Source: an uncultured Lachnospiraceae bacterium
Lineage (GTDB): Bacteria; Bacillota; Clostridia; Lachnospirales; Lachnospiraceae
Assembly (NCBI GenBank): GCA_946552115.1
Contig: CAMNRH010000007.1
Location: forward strand, 41,751-105,750
Length of the DNA: 64,000 nt
Direction: 5' to 3'
Under the pieces are notes generated by a model. The model ran no database searches. It saw nothing but the letters and a program-made list of their open reading frames with translations, and was not told where the DNA came from. Below, piece by piece: positions 40,159-50,060 of the stretch (position 1 is its first letter; each line of letters starts with the position of its first letter). Position numbers and translations under genes: made by a program.

Positions 40159-40413
40159 ATGACGAATGGCGAAGTCGGAGGACTGATGTATGATGTCTTT
40201 GTGATTATTATTGAGCTTGCGGGACCGCTCCTTGTTATCAGTATGCTGGTGGGTGTAATTATTTCCATCATACAGGCGGCGACACAGATTCATGAGCAGA
40301 CGATTACGTTTGTTCCAAAGCTTTTAGTAATAGGAGTTATACTTGTATTTACCGGTGAGACGATGCTTCGGACTCTTCAGGATTTTACAGTTAGAATATT
40401 TAACATGATATGA
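40159..40413 (+). CDS. fliQ: Flagellar export protein FliQ
   Basis: ISMLVGVIISIIQAATQIHEQTITFVPKLLVIGVIL. Confidence 0.95.
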   Translation: MTNGEVGGLMYDVFVIIIELAGPLLVISMLVGVIISIIQAATQIHEQTITFVPKLLVIGVILVFTGETMLRTLQDFTVRIFNMI

Positions 40414-40437
40414 TAGAATCATGCGGGGAGTGATGAC

Positions 40438-41205
40438 ATGGCGTTTGATAGTGTCGCACAGCTTAGCCTGTTTTCTCTGATTATGATGAGAATGTCGGGA
40501 TTTGTATTGCTGAATCCGCTTCTGGGAAGAAGAGAGATGCCGATGCAGGTGAAAGGCGGCTTCATATTTGTTTTGACAATTATGGCATATTCTCTTTCGG
40601 CAGAAAATCTGCCGTCGGCGTATAGTACGATAGAGTTTGGTTTTCTTCTGATTAAAGAGTTCGCTGTCGGATTTGTAGTCGGCTACGTCATGGAGCTGTT
40701 TTTTTTCGCAATTACTTTCGGCGGTTATGTGATAGATTTCCAACTTGGCCTGACAATGGCTACCGTGTACGACCCGCAGAGTAATTCACAGATTGCAGTT
40801 ACCGGAAGCATACTTCAGACATGGTTTGTTCTTTTGTTTTTTGCAGTCGACGGGCACCTTGCTTTGATGAAGATACTGGTTACTTCGGCAGAGATTCTTC
40901 CTTATGGAAGTGTTATGATTACGCAGGGAGTGGGGCCCCGGGTACTGGAGATTTTTCTGAATTGTGTAGAGCTGGGAATGAGGCTTGCGCTGCCGATTCT
41001 TGCGGCAGAGTTTCTTGTGCAGGTTGGAATCGGTATTATGAATAAGGTTGTTCCGCAGATTAGTATCTTTGTAATTAATATCCAGCTGAAGATCATTGTC
41101 GGTATCGGGCTGCTTATTATTATGTTTTCATCTTTCGGGGAGCATCTGAACCGGATACTGACCCAGATGATGAAAACGGTTCAGGGAATTCTGACATTCT
41201 TATAG
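40438..41205 (+). CDS. fliR: Flagellar export protein FliR
   Basis: Multi-TM; MRMSGFVLLNPLLGRREMPMQVKGG; GYVIDFQLGLTMATVYDPQSNSQI. Confidence 0.95.
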   Translation: MAFDSVAQLSLFSLIMMRMSGFVLLNPLLGRREMPMQVKGGFIFVLTIMAYSLSAENLPSAYSTIEFGFLLIKEFAVGFVVGYVMELFFFAITFGGYVIDFQLGLTMATVYDPQSNSQIAVTGSILQTWFVLLFFAVDGHLALMKILVTSAEILPYGSVMITQGVGPRVLEIFLNCVELGMRLALPILAAEFLVQVGIGIMNKVVPQISIFVINIQLKIIVGIGLLIIMFSSFGEHLNRILTQMMKTVQGILTFL

Positions 41206-41222
41206 ATTGGAAGTGAGTTGAT

Positions 41223-42290
41223 TTGCCATCAGGTTCAGGTGAGAAAACCGAAAAACCCACGTCGAAGCGGCGTAATGACCAACGTAAAGAAGGAAATGTT
41301 GCCTCGAGTAAGGATGTTATTGTAGTCGCTTCACTTTTTATATGTTTTTATTGCCTGCAGGTTTTTTTCCCGGCAATATATAAGTCTATACGGGAGATGA
41401 CGGTATTTTTAGTTTCTTTAGTGGGGGAATCAGAAGGCCTGTCTCTGGGACAGATTGAGCAGATTGGCATGAAGTCGATGGAGGTTGTCGCAAAGTGTGT
41501 CCTGCCGATTGGCATTATCAGTATGGCGGTCGCAATTATTGTGACAGGAATTCAGACGCGGTTTTTATTTACGATGAAGCCGGTTGGCTTTAAGCTTAAG
41601 AATCTGAGCCCTCTTAATGGAATTAAGAAAATGTTCTCAATGAAAAATCTTGTAGAGCTCTTAAAAGCGGCGCTCAAGATGATTATCCTGTCGGTGGTGC
41701 TCTACCAGATTCTTAAGAGCGAGATTGTTGTAATCGCCCAGATGATGGATATGAGTCCGGCTGCAGGATTTATTTATGTTTTGGAAGAGATTATGGGGAT
41801 GGTCATAAAAATCGGACTTGTATTCGCCGTAATTGCAGGATTTGATTACTTTTATCAGCGATGGTCTTATGAGAAGAAGCTCATGATGACGAAAGAGGAG
41901 GTAAAAGAGGAGTATAAGCAGACAGAGGGAAATCCCCAGATTAAGGGAAAGATTCGAAGTTTGCAGCAAAGTATGGCAAGGAGCAGAATGATGCAGGCGG
42001 TGCCGGATGCAGATGTAATTATCCGAAACCCTACGCATTTTGCCGTTGCGCTTAAATATGAAATTAATCATGATAATGCTCCGGTCCTTATTGCAAAGGG
42101 TCAGGATTTGGTTGCCTTAAGGATTGTAGAGATTGCAGAGCAGAATCATGTTACAGTTATAGAAAATAAACCGCTGGCGAGGGGAATCTATGCTTCGACT
42201 CCGCTGAACAGCGAAATACCGGCGGAATATTATGGAGTAGTGGCGGAAATTCTTGTTAAGGTATTCCGTATGAATAAAAAGTTGGTGTAA
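41223..42290 (+). CDS. flhB: Flagellar export switch protein FlhB (TTG start)
   Basis: SGEKTEKPTSKRRNDQRKEGNVASSKD; autocleavage motif NPTH in VIIRNPTHFAVALKY. Confidence 0.96.
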   Translation: MPSGSGEKTEKPTSKRRNDQRKEGNVASSKDVIVVASLFICFYCLQVFFPAIYKSIREMTVFLVSLVGESEGLSLGQIEQIGMKSMEVVAKCVLPIGIISMAVAIIVTGIQTRFLFTMKPVGFKLKNLSPLNGIKKMFSMKNLVELLKAALKMIILSVVLYQILKSEIVVIAQMMDMSPAAGFIYVLEEIMGMVIKIGLVFAVIAGFDYFYQRWSYEKKLMMTKEEVKEEYKQTEGNPQIKGKIRSLQQSMARSRMMQAVPDADVIIRNPTHFAVALKYEINHDNAPVLIAKGQDLVALRIVEIAEQNHVTVIENKPLARGIYASTPLNSEIPAEYYGVVAEILVKVFRMNKKLV

Positions 42291-42293
42291 AAT

Positions 42294-44375
42294 ATGAAAA
42301 GAATATTGAATAATGCGGTATCATTGATCGTACTTATGATTGTATTGCTTCTGATTATACCGCTGAGTACGTTCTTTTTGGACGTTATGATTATTTTGAA
42401 TATTGGCATATCGATGATAATACTTTTAATTAGTATGAACATCAAAGAAGCGCTGGAGTTTTCAATTTTTCCCTCATTGCTTCTTATTACAACATTATTT
42501 CGTATTGGAATTAACATTTCTTCCACAAGAAGTATCCTCGGTAATTCAGGTACGGCGGGAGCAGTTATCAGGGCTATGGGAGATTTCGTGCTTCAGGGAA
42601 ACGTGGTTGTAGGTGTTATTATCTTTCTGATTATTGTATTAGTTCAGTTCCTCGTTATTACGAAAGGTGCCGAGCGTGTATCTGAGGTAGCGGCGAGATT
42701 TACACTGGACGCTATGCCAGGTAAGCAGATGGCGATCGACGCGGATTTGGGAAGCGGGCTGATTACTGAGACAGAGGCGAAAGAAAGACGTCATAAGATA
42801 CAAAAGGAAGCCGATTTCTACGGATCTATGGACGGTGCCACGAAAATCGTAAAGGGCGACGCGGTTATGTCTCTGATTATTACAGCAGTCAATTTTATCG
42901 GCGGCTGTATCATCGGTATGGTACAAGGGGGCATGACATTTACAGAAGTATTATCGGTATATTCCATTGCGACAGTCGGCGATGGCCTTGTATCTCAGAT
43001 TCCGTCTCTCCTGATTTCTACCGCTACAGGTATGATCGTAACCCGTGCGGTTGCCGAGGACAGCCTGAATATAGATGTAACCCGTCAGTTTATGGCACAG
43101 CCGAGGGCAATTATGATGGCCGGCGGTGTTCTTGCGATTCTTATTGCAGTTCCGGGGATGCCGAAGCTTCAGATGGGAGTTATCGCGCTGGGAATGATGC
43201 TTGGCGGCTGGAGGCTTCTGCGCCGGATGGAAGAGATGGCTGAGCCGTCGGTACAGACGGCAGGGGGCGGCGGTCCGGGAATGGGAATGCCGGGCGGCGA
43301 GCAGATGGAGGTTACAGAAGAGGATAACTTTAAGGATATTAACAGTGTTTATTCCCTGATTACTGTAGAGCCAATTGAGATGGAGTTTGGTTACAGCCTG
43401 ATTCCGCTTGTGGATGAAGCAAGCGGCGGTAAGATGATTGACCGTATCGTTATATTCAGACGGCAGTATGCACAGGAGATGGGTCTTGTTATTCCGTCTA
43501 TCAGGTTAAGAGACAGCTCCAGCCTGAATACCAATCAATATGTAATAAAGATTAAAGGCGAAGAAGTTGCTAAGGGTGAGATACTTGTAGATTATTATCT
43601 GGCTCTCGAGCCGCCGAATCCGGAGAAAGAGCTGGATGGTATCGATACTATCGAGCCTGCGTATGGCATTCCAAGTAAGTGGATTACCGTAGATAAGAAA
43701 GAAATGGCGGAGATTTACGGATATACGGTTATCGACCCGTTATCTGTTATGCTGACTCATTTGTCCGAGACAGTCAGAAAGCATGCGCACGAGCTGCTCA
43801 ACAGGCAGGAGGTTGTGCGTCTGGTTGATAACATGAAGAAGCAGTCGCCGGAGCTTGTTGAGGAGCTGATACCGGCGCTGATATCCTATGGAAATTTCCA
43901 GAAGATACTGACAAATCTTTTGAAAGAGGGTATTCCAATCAAGGATATGGAGACGATTATGGAAACAATCGTGGATTCCTCCATGACGGTCAAAGATTTG
44001 GAAACAATTACGGAGAATATCCGTGTAGCACTGAAGCGTACAATTACGCGTAAATTCTGCGAGAGCGGCAGTATGAAAGTAGTGACGCTGGACGCGGAGC
44101 TGGAAAAGAATATTATTACAAGTCTTACAACCGGAGAGCACGGCATGTATCTTGCGCTTAGTCCGGATGTTATGCAGAGCGTCATTACACAGCTTTCCGA
44201 CGAGGTTAAGAAATTCCATGATTTCGGGCAGTCGCCGCTTGTGCTGACCAGTCAGGTTGTGAGAGTACATTTCTATCATCTGATAGAGCAGTTTTTCCCG
44301 GATGTGTATGTGCTTTCTTTTAATGAGATTAATAATAATATTCAGATACAGGCGATAGGAAATATTACCTTATAA
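42294..44375 (+). CDS. flhA: Flagellar export protein FlhA
   Basis: SIFPSLLLITTLFRIGINISSTRSIL, VVFI-type core, RFTLDAMPGKQMAIDADLGSGLITETEAKERR. Confidence 0.97.
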   Translation: MKRILNNAVSLIVLMIVLLLIIPLSTFFLDVMIILNIGISMIILLISMNIKEALEFSIFPSLLLITTLFRIGINISSTRSILGNSGTAGAVIRAMGDFVLQGNVVVGVIIFLIIVLVQFLVITKGAERVSEVAARFTLDAMPGKQMAIDADLGSGLITETEAKERRHKIQKEADFYGSMDGATKIVKGDAVMSLIITAVNFIGGCIIGMVQGGMTFTEVLSVYSIATVGDGLVSQIPSLLISTATGMIVTRAVAEDSLNIDVTRQFMAQPRAIMMAGGVLAILIAVPGMPKLQMGVIALGMMLGGWRLLRRMEEMAEPSVQTAGGGGPGMGMPGGEQMEVTEEDNFKDINSVYSLITVEPIEMEFGYSLIPLVDEASGGKMIDRIVIFRRQYAQEMGLVIPSIRLRDSSSLNTNQYVIKIKGEEVAKGEILVDYYLALEPPNPEKELDGIDTIEPAYGIPSKWITVDKKEMAEIYGYTVIDPLSVMLTHLSETVRKHAHELLNRQEVVRLVDNMKKQSPELVEELIPALISYGNFQKILTNLLKEGIPIKDMETIMETIVDSSMTVKDLETITENIRVALKRTITRKFCESGSMKVVTLDAELEKNIITSLTTGEHGMYLALSPDVMQSVITQLSDEVKKFHDFGQSPLVLTSQVVRVHFYHLIEQFFPDVYVLSFNEINNNIQIQAIGNITL

Positions 44376-44400
44376 GCAGACAGATAATGGAGCGGCCAAG

Positions 44401-45213
44401 ATGAACACACAGGAATTATACAAAGAGAAGTCGAATGAAGAGCTTTTAAAATTGTATAAAGAAACCGGAAGCCTGGAAATCAAACAGGAGATTGTCATGC
44501 GGTATGTCTATCTTGTGAAAAGCATTGCATTGCAGATGCGCGACATCTATATGAGTTTTGTTCAGGTAGACGATATCATTAATGAAGGCGTTATCGCAAT
44601 TATGTCGGCGATTGATAAATTTGATGTGGATAAGAACGTCAAATTTGAGACATATATTTCCAAACGTATAAAGGGAATGATTATCGACCTTGCCAGAAAG
44701 CAGGACTGGGTGCCAAGAAGTACAAGAAAGAGTACGAGAGATATTGAAGATGCGGTCACAACGTTATATAATAAACTTGGATATTATCCGTCCGTCCAGG
44801 AAGTGACGAAGTATTTGGATATATCAGCGGAAAAATATCATAACACGATGCGTAAGGCGGCTCTTTTTAATATTCTTTCGCTTGATATGGTACTGGCGGA
44901 GGCGCAGGGAAATGAGATAGGCGTAAAGATGTCCGTGCAGCAGGAAACGCATGAGCAGCCGGAGGAACGATTTCTTAAAAGAGAGCTTACGGAGGTTCTT
45001 GCGGAGGGAATCAGGGAATTAAAAGAAAATGAACAGCTTGTAATATCTTTGTATTATATAGAGGAGCTGAATATGAGGCAGATAGCGGATGTACTTTCAG
45101 TAAGCGAACCGCGGGTTTCTCAGATTCATGCGAATGCAATTAAGAAATTAAGGAAGCATATGGAAAAATTTAATGAAGAAAGGGAGAGGAAAGATGTTTC
45201 AGGGATATTATGA
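44401..45213 (+). CDS. fliA: Sigma28 flagellar sigma factor FliA
   Basis: DDIINEGVIAIMSAIDKFD, KFETYISKRIKGMIIDLARKQDWVPRSTRK, LNMRQIADVLSVSEPRVSQIHANAIKKLRK. Confidence 0.93.
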   Translation: MNTQELYKEKSNEELLKLYKETGSLEIKQEIVMRYVYLVKSIALQMRDIYMSFVQVDDIINEGVIAIMSAIDKFDVDKNVKFETYISKRIKGMIIDLARKQDWVPRSTRKSTRDIEDAVTTLYNKLGYYPSVQEVTKYLDISAEKYHNTMRKAALFNILSLDMVLAEAQGNEIGVKMSVQQETHEQPEERFLKRELTEVLAEGIRELKENEQLVISLYYIEELNMRQIADVLSVSEPRVSQIHANAIKKLRKHMEKFNEERERKDVSGIL

Positions 45214-45940
45214 TTTAGCTTCTAACATGATAACGCAGAATCGGAACATGAATGTTATCAGCAACAACATGGCAAACGTGTCTACTCCGGGATATAAGGC
45301 TGACAAACTGATTGAGAGTACTTTCCGGGAAGAGATGATTTACCGCTATGATCAGCAGGGAAAGACCCAGGTGGGTACAGTATCGCGGATGAATATTGCG
45401 GATGAAAGAGTTACAAATTATGCGGAGGGGGGACTGCGGGAGACCGGCGGTGCATTGGATGTAGGTCTTACCGGAAACGGATTTTTTGCAGTCCAGACAA
45501 ATAACGGTACTGTATATACGAGAAATGGTTCTTTTAATCTGGATGATCAGCGTTACCTTGTACTTCCGGGGATCGGGCGTGTGTTAGGTACAAACGGAGC
45601 GCCGATTCAGCTTTCGACAGATAAGGTCGGAATTGATAAACAGGGAAATATTACAACTGAGGATGGGCTTCGGACCTTTGGCAGGCTTCAGGTGGTAGAC
45701 TTTGCGGATTACAATCAGCTGACAAAGATAACCGGCGGTGTATTTGAGGCGGCAGGACAGCCGCAGGCGGCTCAGGATGCTCAGGTAAATCAGCGCTATA
45801 CAGAATATTCCAATGCGGATATGGCTGAAGAGATGACCCGGATGATGAGCGGTCAGAGAGTGCTTCAGGGTTCTGCGCAAATCATTAAAATGTATGATCA
45901 GCTTATCGGAAAAATCGTAACGCTTGGTTCAGCGTCATAG
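45194..45940 (+). CDS. FlgF/FlgG-like flagellar rod protein (1)
   Basis: MFQGYYDLASNMITQNRNMNVISNNMANVSTPGYKADKLIEST; YTEYSNADMAEEMTRMMSGQRVLQGSAQIIKMYDQLIGK. Confidence 0.92.
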   Translation: MFQGYYDLASNMITQNRNMNVISNNMANVSTPGYKADKLIESTFREEMIYRYDQQGKTQVGTVSRMNIADERVTNYAEGGLRETGGALDVGLTGNGFFAVQTNNGTVYTRNGSFNLDDQRYLVLPGIGRVLGTNGAPIQLSTDKVGIDKQGNITTEDGLRTFGRLQVVDFADYNQLTKITGGVFEAAGQPQAAQDAQVNQRYTEYSNADMAEEMTRMMSGQRVLQGSAQIIKMYDQLIGKIVTLGSAS

Positions 45941-45966
45941 GGACAGGAAGAGAGGAGATATATTTT

Positions 45967-46677
45967 ATGTATACATCATTTTATACGGCTGCCAGAGGAG
46001 CGATGGAGGAGCAGAAGAAGCTGGATGTTGTTGCACATAACTTTGCGAATGTAAACAATTACGGCTACAAATCAAAGTCGGCTGTTTTTTCGGATTTGAT
46101 GTACTATAATCTGAATAATTACCGGGGCGATGACACGCCTCTTAAGTCCGGAGTGGGTATTGTCGTTGAGAAAACGGATACGAAGTTTGACCCGAGCGGA
46201 TTTGTACCGACACAGGGCGACTATGATTACGCGATTGTGGAGGACGGCTTTTTTATGCTGAGGAGTCCGATTACAAATGAAATTACATATTCGAGAAACG
46301 GTCATTTTAGCCTTTCAAAGCGGGGAACAGAATTTTATCTGGTCAATGATACCGGGAATTTTGTATTGGATCAGAACCGTAATCCGATCCTGGTGACAGA
46401 TGGAGAACTGGGAGGAGAGATAGGTGTGTTCGGATTCGATGTTGTGGACGGAATGATGAGCGTAGGCGATAATGAATTCACACCGGTAGCGAAAAACGGA
46501 GAGCCTTATTTAATTCCGGGAGCCAAGATGGTTGACCATACGCTGGAGATGTCCGGGGTAGATACGGCGGAGGAGATAACACGTACCATTGAGGCGCAGA
46601 GAGCGTATTCACTTGCACTTCGGATGGTTACAACTTCAGATGAGATTATGGGAACGATTAATACACTAAGACAATAG
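45967..46677 (+). CDS. FlgF/FlgG-like flagellar rod protein (2)
   Basis: MYTSFYTAARGAMEEQKKLDVVAHNFANVNNYGYKSKSAVF; EEITRTIEAQRAYSLALRMVTTSDEIMGTINTLRQ. Confidence 0.92.
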   Translation: MYTSFYTAARGAMEEQKKLDVVAHNFANVNNYGYKSKSAVFSDLMYYNLNNYRGDDTPLKSGVGIVVEKTDTKFDPSGFVPTQGDYDYAIVEDGFFMLRSPITNEITYSRNGHFSLSKRGTEFYLVNDTGNFVLDQNRNPILVTDGELGGEIGVFGFDVVDGMMSVGDNEFTPVAKNGEPYLIPGAKMVDHTLEMSGVDTAEEITRTIEAQRAYSLALRMVTTSDEIMGTINTLRQ

Positions 46678-46688
46678 TGAGGTGAAGT

Positions 46689-47309
46689 ATGGCGATAAGC
46701 AGATATGAAGAGATAAATGAGATGGAGAAAGATATTTTCAAAGAAATTGGAAGTATCGGAGGAGGCAATGCAGCGACGGCATTATCCAGTTTGCTGAGCG
46801 CACAGGTTAATATGCTTGTTCCGCGGGTAGAGATACTGGAGTTTAATGAGGCGATGGCAAAGCTCGGCGATCCGGAGGAGATCGTTGCCGCGGTAATGGT
46901 GCAATTAAGCGGAGAGCTTCAGGGGATTATGCTGTTTACGGCGCCGGGAGAGTTTACGGACGAGGTTGTATTCCGTATGTTTGGGAAAACGAAGGTTTCC
47001 TTACTGGAGCTTGATGAGATTGATATTTCTGCTCTGACGGAGATTGGAAATATTGTTATTTCCTCATATATTAACGCGCTGTCTGCTCTGACAGGAGTGG
47101 AAGTTGAATTGTCGGTTCCGCAGCTTGCAGTGAATATGCTGGGAGGGATTATGAGTCTTCCGATGGCAATGATGGGGCAGCATTCAGACGGAATTATGAT
47201 GGTAACAGGAGAGTTTGACATAGAAGGGAAAGCATTGAGAAGCGGGATGCTGCTTCTGCCCGATGTGGAATCATTAAATATTCTTATGAAAAAACTGGGA
47301 GTTGATTAG
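46689..47309 (+). CDS. cheC: Chemotaxis phosphatase CheC
   Basis: KEIGSIGGGNAATALSSLLSAQVNMLVPRVEI; LTEIGNIVISSYINALSALTGVEVELSVPQL. Confidence 0.92.
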   Translation: MAISRYEEINEMEKDIFKEIGSIGGGNAATALSSLLSAQVNMLVPRVEILEFNEAMAKLGDPEEIVAAVMVQLSGELQGIMLFTAPGEFTDEVVFRMFGKTKVSLLELDEIDISALTEIGNIVISSYINALSALTGVEVELSVPQLAVNMLGGIMSLPMAMMGQHSDGIMMVTGEFDIEGKALRSGMLLLPDVESLNILMKKLGVD

Positions 47310-47311
47310 TA

Positions 47312-47791
47312 ATGGCCAAAAAAATATCGGTCGGAATTGCAGATATGAAGATAGCGAGACAGGAGGGTGAGCTGATTACCTATGCATTAGGTTCCTGTAT
47401 CGGAATTGCCTTTTATGACCCGATGATTAAGCTGGGCGCTTTGCTTCATATCATGCTTCCGGAGAAGAATATGGCAGATAGTAACGTGCTTAAATACGCA
47501 GATTCCGGAATTAAGGAGACGCTGCGTAAGCTGCAGGCATTCGGGGCAAGAAAAAGCAGAATGGTGATTAAGATTGCAGGCGGCGCTAAGATGTTTGAGA
47601 TGAAAGGACCGGGAGGGCTTGGAAATATCGGCGAGCGGAATGCCCAAAATGTAAAAAAAGTTCTGATGGCAGAAGGCCTGCGTGTAGCAAGCGAGGATAC
47701 AGGAGCAAATTATGCAAGGACAATGTCGCTTGACGTGGAAACGGGTAAAGTATGTATCCGTTCTGCCGGAAAGCCGGAACGCATACTTTAA
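47312..47791 (+). CDS. cheD: Chemoreceptor glutamine deamidase CheD
   Basis: LITYALGSCIGIAFYDPMIKLGALLHIMLPE, GGAKMFEMKGPGGLGNIGERNAQNVKKVL. Confidence 0.95.
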   Translation: MAKKISVGIADMKIARQEGELITYALGSCIGIAFYDPMIKLGALLHIMLPEKNMADSNVLKYADSGIKETLRKLQAFGARKSRMVIKIAGGAKMFEMKGPGGLGNIGERNAQNVKKVLMAEGLRVASEDTGANYARTMSLDVETGKVCIRSAGKPERIL

Positions 47792-47855
47792 GATACTTAT
47801 GCAAAAGGGTAATTATGCCGATAAAAATATATAGAACGTAAAGGAGAAAGTGGTT

Positions 47856-48773
47856 ATGGCTGATACAGAGATTTTATTGGAATCGGGAACAAATGAGATT
47901 GAAATTATGCAGTTTACCATTTTTGGGGAACTGTATGGAATCAATGTGGCAAAAGTACGGGAAATTATGATGGCGGATAAAGTAAAGCCGATACCGCATT
48001 CTCATAGCGCGGTTGAAGGAATATTTAAGCCGCGGGAGATTCTCCTGACTGTAATTAATCTGCCAAAGTATCTCACGGGAGAAAGCCGTGAAGAGATGGA
48101 GAGGGATTTATTCATTGTTACAAATTTTAATAAAATGAATATTGCTTTCCGCGTACATACGGTAGTAGGAATCAGCAGAATATCCTGGGAGGATATTCAA
48201 AAGCCGGATAAGACGATTACAAGCGGTGATGACGGAGTGGCGACCGGTATTGCCCAATGCGGGGAAAATCTTGTTACCATTTTGGATTTTGAGAAGATTG
48301 TAGCGGAGATTGCACCGGAGACTTCGATTCAGATTAATGAAGTTGAAAAACTTGGCGACAGATATGAGCGAAGGGAAAAGATTGTTCTTGCAGAGGATTC
48401 TATGCTGCTTACAAAGATGATTATGGATTCGCTTTTTCGGGCAGGTTATTCCAATATTGTTAACTTTAATAATGGAAAAGAAGCGTGGGATTACCTTTCA
48501 TCCATCCGGAATGATGAAGACTTTGACGACAAAGCGTCGCTTCTCATTACCGATATTGAAATGCCGGAGATGGATGGGCATCGTCTCACAAAGCTTGTGA
48601 AGGATGATGAAGTTCTGAAAAGGATTCCGGTTATTATTTTCTCTTCCCTGATTAATCAGGAAATGCGGATTAAAGGCGAGCGGCTGGGGGCTAACGAGCA
48701 GTTGTCGAAGCCGGAAATCGGACGTCTCGTAATGGTTATGGATAGGCTTTTAGAAGAGAAGGGAAGGCAGTAA
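47856..48773 (+). CDS. cheV: CheV (CheW-REC) chemotaxis coupling protein
   Basis: CheW-like QFTIFGELYGINVAKVREIM; receiver VLAEDSMLLTKMIMDSLFRAGY, LLITDIEMPEMDGHRLTK. Confidence 0.93.
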   Translation: MADTEILLESGTNEIEIMQFTIFGELYGINVAKVREIMMADKVKPIPHSHSAVEGIFKPREILLTVINLPKYLTGESREEMERDLFIVTNFNKMNIAFRVHTVVGISRISWEDIQKPDKTITSGDDGVATGIAQCGENLVTILDFEKIVAEIAPETSIQINEVEKLGDRYERREKIVLAEDSMLLTKMIMDSLFRAGYSNIVNFNNGKEAWDYLSSIRNDEDFDDKASLLITDIEMPEMDGHRLTKLVKDDEVLKRIPVIIFSSLINQEMRIKGERLGANEQLSKPEIGRLVMVMDRLLEEKGRQ

Positions 48774-50021
48774 ATGGATAATTGTGTAGTAAGACAGGCA
48801 ATTAAAGATTTGCGGACAGATTCAATTGTCGGATATGAGCTTTTGATTCAGACAGATAAGGACAGCCTGTATAATCCCGGTACGGACAGTGTGGCGGCAA
48901 ATGCCCTGATATCATTTTTGTCAGAGAATTCGGAACGTATATTTAAGGAGAAGAAAACATTCATGAGCTTTACTCCGACCTTATTGTTCCGGAATACGCC
49001 TAAGATTTTTGATAAAGAGAAGATCGTGATTCAGATTGACGATAGTATTGTAGTACATTCTCTTGCCGAGATCATTATCAGCAAATACAGGGATGAAGGG
49101 TATCGGTTCGCAATTGATGATTTTCAGTTTACGCCAAAGTATTTCAGTATGCTGGAGTATGTGGATTACATAAGAGTAGATATATCGAAGAGAATGGATC
49201 CGACACAGATGCGTTCGCTTTCCAATGTGGTAGAGATGGCGCACGGGTTCCAGAAAGAATTTATTGCTACAGGTGTCAATAGCGAAGAGGTTTATGAGTT
49301 TGCCAAAGAGCTTGATGTAGATTATGTAGAAGGCAATTATATTGCTACTACAACCATGACGAAGACAAGTAAAATGGATTTTATGCAGGGGAATCTGTAT
49401 CAGCTTATTATTGAGATAACGAAAGATGAGCCTAATATTGATATATTGGAGGACATTGTACGCAGGGACGCTTCTCTGACCTATGCGCTACTGAAAATGG
49501 CGAATTCCGCGTATTTTGCAGTGCATCAGGAAACAACGTCGATTCGTCAGGCAATGGTTCGGGTGGGAATCAGCCAATTGAAGCAGTGGATATATCTGCT
49601 TAGCTTTGAGTCAAATGAAGATAATACGTCAGAGGAACTGCTGAAAGCGTCGTTTATGCGTGCGAACTTTGCGTCTGTTCTTGTAAGAAAGCTGAAAAAG
49701 TTTGATATTAACAGTACAGATGCGTATTTGTTGGGAATGTTTTCTACGCTGGAATATATGATTGACGCGCCGATGGAGGAGATTCTTGCAGACATTCCGA
49801 TTGTGGAGGCAGTAAAGGCAGCCTTAATTTCGCATGAAGGAAAGGCGGGAAGGCTGTTTGAACTGATTCTCAGCTATGAGCGTGCCGAGTGGGGCGAGAT
49901 TAAGGTAATAGCGGAGGAATTGGGGATCAAGACCAGTGATTTGGCACAGATATATATGGAATGTGTAGAGGAAGTAAATGATATTTGGGAAAATGTAGTA
50001 GGGATCAGAGAGAATGCTTAA
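48774..50021 (+). CDS. EAL-HDOD domain protein with degenerate EAL
   Basis: GYELLIQ, FAIDDFQFTPKYFSMLEYVDYIRVDIS (EAL fold remnants) plus HDOD-like LTYALLKMANSAYFAVHQETTSIRQAMVRVGISQLKQWIYLLS. Confidence 0.88.
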   Translation: MDNCVVRQAIKDLRTDSIVGYELLIQTDKDSLYNPGTDSVAANALISFLSENSERIFKEKKTFMSFTPTLLFRNTPKIFDKEKIVIQIDDSIVVHSLAEIIISKYRDEGYRFAIDDFQFTPKYFSMLEYVDYIRVDISKRMDPTQMRSLSNVVEMAHGFQKEFIATGVNSEEVYEFAKELDVDYVEGNYIATTTMTKTSKMDFMQGNLYQLIIEITKDEPNIDILEDIVRRDASLTYALLKMANSAYFAVHQETTSIRQAMVRVGISQLKQWIYLLSFESNEDNTSEELLKASFMRANFASVLVRKLKKFDINSTDAYLLGMFSTLEYMIDAPMEEILADIPIVEAVKAALISHEGKAGRLFELILSYERAEWGEIKVIAEELGIKTSDLAQIYMECVEEVNDIWENVVGIRENA

Positions 50022-50060
50022 CGGGTTTTCAGATGATGCAGCTGTAAAGGAGGCTTAAGG

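Noticed and set aside
43740-44279. 179-aa minus ORF inside flhA
   Set aside because: Shadow ORF of a highly conserved gene.
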